From the NCBI GenBank assembly GCA_945877725.1, contig CAMDXR010000113.1, positions 1 to 8,954 of the forward strand: a DNA stretch of 8,954 bases, given 5' to 3'. The translations under genes were made by a program, and so were the position numbers. Below, in pieces: positions 5,026-8,954 of the stretch. The notes under the pieces were generated by a model. The model ran no database searches. It was not told the DNA's origin and was given only the letters and a program-made list of their open reading frames with translations. The number at the start of each line of letters is the position of its first letter. The first letter of the stretch is position 1. Origin of the DNA: Limnohabitans sp. Rim8 (GTDB lineage Bacteria; Pseudomonadota; Gammaproteobacteria; Burkholderiales; Burkholderiaceae_C).

Positions 5026-6759
5026 TCAGGGTGTCGCTTTGTCTGCGGGTGAAACGGGAGCTTTTTCCGCACGGAAAATCACCAAGGTTTCATCTTTGTC
5101 CGTGGGGCGTTTGATGGCTGCTTGTTCTATCCAGCCCATGGACTTGATTTTGTCCGACAGCAAAGATCGGTTGACGTTGTCCAAGATCAGCCAGTTGCAC
5201 TGGGGTTGCGGGGTCGTCATGGGCATCAGGCTGACGCGTGCGTGGTGCATAAAAGCCGCCCCTTGCGCCTTGCTGATGCCTGCATATTGAATGCAGTTTA
5301 TGGGACCGGTAACTTGAGTCACTTTTTGCACCAGAGGGGCGTAACTGCGGGCATAGTTCAGCAGGGGCAACCACAAAGTGGTGAGCAGCAACCAGCAAAG
5401 CACGGCACCGCCTGCTGGAAGCACCATGCTTTTCCAGATGGCCGCACGGTGATACCCCGTGCGCCACTTGACCAAGGCGGCCCAAGCCAGTGTGGCCAGT
5501 ATCGCCAATGCCAAGGTTCCCATTGAAAATTCAGGCACAAACTCGGGGGCCAAGCGGGTCACATTGGCCGCTGGCTTGGCCGGTGTGCCGGTTTGCATGG
5601 CCACCCAGACCACCCAGATGGCGAGCGCACAGAGGCTGAAAAACAACAAGGTGAACCAGTCGATCAAGGCCCCCAGACTGCGCTTGAGCGTGGGCAGTGC
5701 CAACGCGGCCAAAGTGGCGACAGCGGGCAGCGAGGTCAGCAAGGCCTTGTCGGTCAAGCCGGTGAACCAAGTCGCCCCCACGGTGACCATCACAAACCAA
5801 AGGGGCAAGCCCAAGTGGGGGTAGCGCCAACCCCGAGACAGTTGGCTGCGCCAACGCCAGACGGACCACAGTGCCAAGGGCCAAGCAGGCCAGGTAAACC
5901 AGCCAAGCAATTTGGCAAAAATGTGCAGGTCCACCATGCTGTGCGGCACCACACGCCAGCGCCACAAGTCCAGGGCACCCGCGGTGGTGATGCACAGCAG
6001 GCAAATGAGTGCCAACAGACCCAAATCGAGCATGGTCAAACGGCGCTGACTTGGATCGGGCTGTGCTGACGCGCACAGGACCGAGCCACCAATGCCCAGC
6101 CAAAGCGCTACCGTGGGGGCGCCCGACAAGGTCAAACCGAGCATGCCCACGAGCACAGCGGTGGCACTTTGAATGCGGTGACGTGCCCCGGTGGCGAGAC
6201 CAAAAAACAGCAATGAAGCAAAGCACAACTGGCTCAGGGCGGGGGTGGTTTCGTGAGACAGGCGGGCCAAACCCAAACAGGCCATCAGAGCCAGCAAACC
6301 GCCATCGGCCATGGCCCGAGCGTAGTCTGCGGGTTTGGCTTCACCACCAAAAGCAAAAGCCACAGGTTGCGCGGCCGGGTGGCGAGCCAATGCATAAACC
6401 GCGTACCAGGTCGCAGCCAAGGTGGTCGCCAGCATGCCTATAAAAGGTAAACGGGCAAAAAAAGCATCTAGTCCCGTTGGCGCTAAACGGATGAACGCAG
6501 CGCCTAACCAATAAGGCAACAGGGCGAGGTTGTTGTCGGGGCTGCCCAGCAGCGTGGGTTTAAGCCAACTAACACCTGAACCCCAGCCCGATTGGGCCAG
6601 TTGCAGCATGTAACCCAAGGCCTCAACGTCTTGGCCTTTCCAGGGGTCTCTGCCCCAAAACCCCGGCAAGACGTAAGCAGCGCACAACAAAAGAAGGGCC
6701 AGTCGCGGCAGTCTTCGAGCGGCACTTTGGGTAACGATGGCGGGCGTGGGGTGGTTCAC
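5026..6759 (-). CDS. ArnT-like GT-C membrane glycosyltransferase (putative)
   Basis: A 577-residue protein with a basic N-terminus, a first membrane helix (about 18-34), then a periplasmic loop with GRDPWKGQDVEALGYML (36-52), SWLKPTLLG (64-72), LALLPYWLGAAFIRL (78-92) and ARLPF (102-106). This succession follows the pattern of GT-C enzymes of the ArnT/PMT type, in which acidic residues of the first loop (here D38, D44, E46) act in catalysis. About a dozen hydrophobic segments follow, then a soluble, probably periplasmic, tail from about 466. Such enzymes transfer a sugar from a polyprenyl phosphate to lipid A, another glycolipid or protein; donor and acceptor here are unknown. The start is a GTG at 6759-6757 with a weak ribosome-binding site; no in-frame ATG lies before residue 51, which would cut off the first helix and loop. 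It is the first gene of an operon with the MATE gene and lies downstream of the rpmE terminator. Confidence 0.72.
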   Translation of the reverse strand: MNHPTPAIVTQSAARRLPRLALLLLCAAYVLPGFWGRDPWKGQDVEALGYMLQLAQSGWGSGVSWLKPTLLGSPDNNLALLPYWLGAAFIRLAPTGLDAFFARLPFIGMLATTLAATWYAVYALARHPAAQPVAFAFGGEAKPADYARAMADGGLLALMACLGLARLSHETTPALSQLCFASLLFFGLATGARHRIQSATAVLVGMLGLTLSGAPTVALWLGIGGSVLCASAQPDPSQRRLTMLDLGLLALICLLCITTAGALDLWRWRVVPHSMVDLHIFAKLLGWFTWPAWPLALWSVWRWRSQLSRGWRYPHLGLPLWFVMVTVGATWFTGLTDKALLTSLPAVATLAALALPTLKRSLGALIDWFTLLFFSLCALAIWVVWVAMQTGTPAKPAANVTRLAPEFVPEFSMGTLALAILATLAWAALVKWRTGYHRAAIWKSMVLPAGGAVLCWLLLTTLWLPLLNYARSYAPLVQKVTQVTGPINCIQYAGISKAQGAAFMHHARVSLMPMTTPQPQCNWLILDNVNRSLLSDKIKSMGWIEQAAIKRPTDKDETLVIFRAEKAPVSPADKATP

Positions 6760-6768
6760 AGGTTCACA
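6753..6768. repeat. Direct repeat GGTTCACA x2 over the glycosyltransferase start
   Basis: Two adjacent 8-bp copies (6753-6760 and 6761-6768). On the coding strand each contains a GTG. The distal GTG reads only GTG-AAC-CTG-TGA, and its stop overlaps the in-frame GTG start of the glycosyltransferase as GTGA. This is either a chance small duplication or a three-codon leader that could affect initiation. Confidence 0.5.
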
Positions 6769-6841
6769 AGATATCAGGTCACGGGTGCCAGCGCGGGTCG
6801 CCTGGGGGCCATAGATGGCAAAAAATCAGGCACCGCAGGAG

Positions 6842-6882
6842 AAAAAAAGAAAAAGGGCAGGCCGGTTGCCCGGGCTGCCCTT
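6842..6882 (-). terminator. Intrinsic terminator of rpmE
   Basis: On the minus strand, 18 nt after the rpmE stop codon, the 8-bp arms AAGGGCAG and CTGCCCTT enclose a C-C mismatch, a further CCGG/CCGG stem and a GCAA (GNRA) tetraloop (6853-6882). A T-rich tail follows: five T, C, then seven T. It is a textbook Rho-independent terminator and separates the rho-rpmE unit from the downstream glycosyltransferase-MATE operon. Confidence 0.95.
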
Positions 6883-6899
6883 GGGGGGACACCAAATAT

Positions 6900-7160
6900 T
6901 TACTTGGTGACCGTGGTCTTGCCGAAACGGTTGCGGAATTTCTCCACGCGGCCACCCATGTTGTCAACAGACTTTTGTGTGCCCGTGTAGAAGGGGTGTG
7001 ACTCACTGGTCGTGTCCAGCTTGTACAAAGGCAACTCGCGACCATCTTCCATCTTGATCATTTCTTTGGTGTTGGCGCATGAACGGGTCACGAACTTGAA
7101 ACCATTGGACATGTCTTGGAAGCAAATTTCACGGTAGTTGGGGTGAATGCCTGTTTTCAT
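6900..7160 (-). CDS. rpmE2: 50S ribosomal protein L31, type B
   Basis: A complete 86-residue large-subunit ribosomal protein. The start MKTGIHPNYREICFQD, the central DGRELPLYKLDTTSESHPFYTGTQ and the end GRVEKFRNRFGK match the L31 family. It is the type B (zinc-independent, C-minus) form: it lacks the paired cysteines of zinc-binding L31, having only isolated Cys13 and Cys28, and carries the longer middle segment typical of YkgM-like proteins. An AAAGGA ribosome-binding site lies about 8 nt before the ATG. A GCTAC-g-GTAGC palindrome at 7181-7191 sits just before that site in the leader. It follows rho by 85 bp on the same strand, with a likely promoter of its own near the rho stop, and ends in a strong terminator. 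Confidence 0.97.
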   Translation of the reverse strand: MKTGIHPNYREICFQDMSNGFKFVTRSCANTKEMIKMEDGRELPLYKLDTTSESHPFYTGTQKSVDNMGGRVEKFRNRFGKTTVTK

Positions 7161-7234
7161 GGGGAAATCCTTTTATTTTCGCTACGGTAGCCACACTGCA
7201 GCCTATCTGAGTGCACTTTCCGCAAAACCTGTCG

Positions 7235-7263
7235 ATTATAGGGTATCAGCCGCCACGTCTCAT
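7235..7263 (-). promoter_or_regulatory. Likely promoter of rpmE at the 3' end of rho
   Basis: A perfect TATAAT (minus strand, 7240-7235) lies directly after the rho stop codon. ATGAGA, 17 nt upstream inside the last rho codons (7263-7258), matches the -35 consensus in 4 of 6 positions. Transcription would start near 7228, giving a leader of roughly 70 nt. An exact -10 hexamer is notable in this GC-rich stretch, and no terminator separates rho from rpmE, so read-through is also possible. Confidence 0.55.
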
Positions 7264-8508
7264 CATGTCGAAGAACTCTACGTTGGACTTGGTGGCCTTC
7301 ATGCTCTTCAAGACCATCTCCATCGCCTCGATTTCGTCCATGTTGTACATGAACTGGCGCAGTATCCGGGTCTTTTGCAGCACTTCTGGCGACAAAAGCA
7401 GTTCTTCGCGGCGTGTACCGCTGCGGTTCAGGTTGATGGCCGGGAACACGCGCTTTTCGTACAAACGGCGTTCCAAGTGAATTTCACAGTTACCGGTGCC
7501 CTTGAACTCTTCAAAAATCACCTCGTCCATGCGGCTGCCGGTATCCACCAAGGCCGTGGCAATGATGGTCAGGCTACCGCCTTCTTCGACATTGCGTGCT
7601 GCGCCAAAGAAACGCTTGGGGCGCTGCAAGGCATTGGCGTCCACACCGCCCGACAAAACTTTGCCCGACGAAGGGACCACGTTGTTATAGGCACGGGCTA
7701 AACGGGTGATCGAGTCCAGCAAGATCACCACGTCTTTTTTCAACTCAACCAGGCGTTTAGCGCGTTCGATCACCATTTCGGCGACGTGCACATGACGCGA
7801 TGCCGGTTCGTCAAAAGTGGATGAAATGACCTCGCCGCGCACGCTGCGTTGCATTTCAGTGACCTCTTCAGGGCGCTCGTCCACCAGCAAAACCATCAAG
7901 TGCACATCGGGATAGTTGGCTGTGATGGCATGTGCAATCTGCTGCATCATGACCGTTTTGCCTGATTTGGGCTGTGCCACGATCAAGGCCCGCTGCCCAC
8001 GGCCCAGTGGGGCAATGATGTCGATCACACGGGAGGTGATGTTTTCCTCGCCCTTGATGTCGCGCTCTAAACGCATCTGCTCCTTGGGGAACAGTGGGGT
8101 CAAGTTTTCGAACATGACCTTGTGCTTGTTGTTTTCGGGCAGGTCGCCGTTGACCTGGTCCAGCTTGGTCAAGGCAAAGTAACGTTCGCCATCTTTCGGG
8201 ATGCGCACTTCGCCTTCGATCATGTCGCCCGTGTGCAGGTTAAAGCGGCGCACTTGGCTGGGACTGATGTAGATGTCGTCGGTGCTGGCGGTGTAGCTGG
8301 AGTCGGGGCTGCGCAAAAAGCCAAACCCGTCGGGCAGAATTTCGAGCACGCCGTCGGCAAACACCTGTTCGCCTGCTTTTGCGCGTTTTTTGATGATGGC
8401 AAACATCAGCTCCTGTTTGCGCATGCGGCCGGTGTTCTCGATTTCGAGGGTATCGGCTTGCTTCAGGAGTTCGGACACATGAAGTGCCTTGAGTTCGTTC
8501 AAATGCAT
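7246..8508 (-). CDS. rho: Transcription termination factor Rho
   Basis: A complete 420-residue Rho, practically colinear with the 419-residue E. coli protein. Rho is a hexameric RNA-dependent ATPase/helicase that terminates transcription at C-rich unstructured RNA. The N-terminal helical domain (1-46) is followed by the cold-shock-like primary RNA-binding domain with DGFGFLR (60-66) and YF (110-111). The ATPase core has Walker A QPKSGKT (179-185), catalytic-Glu region LLVDERPEEVTE (207-218), Walker B VVILLDSITRLARAY (260-274), Q-loop region SSGKVLSGGVDANAL (280-294) and arginine finger Arg366 in SGTRREEL. All key residues are present. The ATG aligns with the E. coli start although its ribosome-binding site is weak. 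It lies between trxA (upstream) and rpmE (downstream); trxA-rho adjacency is widely conserved in proteobacteria. Confidence 0.99.
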   Translation of the reverse strand: MHLNELKALHVSELLKQADTLEIENTGRMRKQELMFAIIKKRAKAGEQVFADGVLEILPDGFGFLRSPDSSYTASTDDIYISPSQVRRFNLHTGDMIEGEVRIPKDGERYFALTKLDQVNGDLPENNKHKVMFENLTPLFPKEQMRLERDIKGEENITSRVIDIIAPLGRGQRALIVAQPKSGKTVMMQQIAHAITANYPDVHLMVLLVDERPEEVTEMQRSVRGEVISSTFDEPASRHVHVAEMVIERAKRLVELKKDVVILLDSITRLARAYNNVVPSSGKVLSGGVDANALQRPKRFFGAARNVEEGGSLTIIATALVDTGSRMDEVIFEEFKGTGNCEIHLERRLYEKRVFPAINLNRSGTRREELLLSPEVLQKTRILRQFMYNMDEIEAMEMVLKSMKATKSNVEFFDMMRRGG

Positions 8509-8650
8509 GGAGTTTGGCCTGTGTCGACACGGTCCGTTGGGGGACCGTTTTCAGATAACCGGGTGGAAGTGTTGCTAATCGGATACCGCCCGGGTTTGGG
8601 GTCTGGTGCTTCCGTTAATTAAGGCGTTCGTCCCTTTTAGGACTGCCTAG
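8509..8650 (-). promoter_or_regulatory. Structured leader of rho with C-rich segment
   Basis: The expected rho mRNA leader of about 140 nt. Near the start codon lie an ACGGTCC/GGACCGT hairpin (8529-8548, 7-bp arms, 6-nt loop) and the perfect palindrome GTGTCGACAC (8521-8530), which overlap by two bases. Before these, the segment at about 8549-8610 is rich in C and relatively poor in G on the transcript strand (for example CACCAGACCCCAAACCC), as in rut sites. E. coli rho is autoregulated by Rho-dependent termination in its leader, so a similar control is plausible here. No coding leader peptide was found. Confidence 0.45.
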
Positions 8651-8655
8651 CGGAA

Positions 8656-8682
8656 ATTATGACAGGTTTTAAGGTGAGTCAA
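8656..8682 (-). promoter_or_regulatory. Candidate extended -10 promoter of rho
   Basis: On the minus strand TTGACT (8682-8677, 5/6 match) and CATAAT (8661-8656, 5/6 match) are separated by 15 nt, slightly short. A TGT directly before the -10 forms an extended -10 element, which can compensate. The site lies directly after the trxA terminator, the expected place for the rho promoter. Confidence 0.5.
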
Positions 8683-8683
8683 A

Positions 8684-8715
8684 TAACAAAACCGGGCATG
8701 TATTGCCCGGTTTTT
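8684..8715 (-). terminator. Intrinsic terminator of trxA
   Basis: Perfect 11-bp arms AAAACCGGGCA and TGCCCGGTTTT enclose a 5-nt loop (8688-8714), 43 nt after the trxA stop. The stem runs into TTTTGTTATTT on the minus strand. The plus strand also has a T-run, so it could act in both directions. It separates trxA from the rho promoter. Confidence 0.92.
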
Positions 8716-8757
8716 CAGGGGCAGCTCCTGAGGTTCGGGCTGCCAATCGTTTAAGAA

Positions 8758-8954
8758 TCAAGCCAATTGCTGGTCAATGAATGCTGTTAATTGAGATTTG
8801 CTCATGGCGCCCACTTTGGTGGCGGCCAGTTGACCGTCTTTGAAAATCATCAGGGTCGGGATGCCACGGATGCCAAATTTGGCAGGAATGTCGCGGTTGT
8901 CGTCGACGTTCATCTTGGTAATTTGCAGCTTGCCTTCGTAAGTGCCTGCCACTT
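8758..8954 (-). CDS. trxA: Thioredoxin, C-terminal part (truncated by window edge)
   Basis: The last 65 codons of a thioredoxin, the cytoplasmic protein-disulfide reductase reduced by thioredoxin reductase. The visible part aligns along its whole length with the C-terminal half of E. coli Trx1: YEGKLQITKMNVDDN, the cis-proline loop GIRGIPTLMIFKDG and TKVGAMSKSQLTAFIDQQLA. The CGPC active site lies right of the window, so redox activity is inferred from family identity. The frame has no start in the window; a GTG at 8952 is an internal valine codon. The gene ends at a TGA (8760-8758) and is followed by its own terminator, then rho. Confidence 0.96.
   Translation of the reverse strand, partial: VAGTYEGKLQITKMNVDDNRDIPAKFGIRGIPTLMIFKDGQLAATKVGAMSKSQLTAFIDQQLA

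Noticed and set aside
5531..6226. A 231-codon minus-strand frame inside the glycosyltransferase gene
   Set aside because: It lies in an alternative frame of a GC-rich gene, is rich in His, Ala and Gly, and has no recognisable domain.

Overview
This window looks like a betaproteobacterial chromosome, most likely Burkholderiales and probably Comamonadaceae (Limnohabitans or Rhodoferax-like). The evidence is the trxA–rho–rpmE (type B L31) gene order, the Burkholderiales-style Rho C-terminus and the moderately GC-rich coding in the right two thirds. The genus is inferred by recognition, not from a search.

Left part (1 to about 2600) is accessory and compositionally foreign. At the left edge, on the minus strand, is an AT-rich, edge-truncated gene (start at 524) whose N-terminal domain resembles a class of LuxR-type regulators. 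Upstream of it on the same strand is a complete amidase-signature hydrolase (598-2184) with a textbook twin-arginine signal. About 490 bp of gene-free DNA (2185-2676) with clustered inverted repeats separates the amidase from a divergent MarR-family regulator (2677-3129). A small antibiotic-biosynthesis-monooxygenase (ABM) domain protein (3166-3468, minus) converges on marR. Two similar palindromes, one upstream of the amidase and one upstream of the ABM gene, could be operators of the MarR protein.

Middle part (3469-6841): a six-copy degenerate 12-bp tandem repeat lies at the 3' end of a MATE transporter gene. The MATE gene is coupled, with a 3-nt gap, to an upstream gene for an ArnT-like multi-pass membrane glycosyltransferase. 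These two form a minus-strand operon, isolated from rpmE by a strong intrinsic terminator.

Right part (6842-8954) is core housekeeping, all minus strand: thioredoxin (C-terminal part only, its active site lies beyond the window), an 11-bp-stem terminator, a promoter and roughly 140-nt structured leader, rho, then rpmE with its own likely promoter inside the rho end region.

The housekeeping genes are ordinary. The parts worth a second look are the compositional boundary, the regulator/amidase/MarR/ABM neighbourhood with its candidate operators, the tandem repeat, and the glycosyltransferase–MATE pair. I do not see a clearly novel defence or mobile system.
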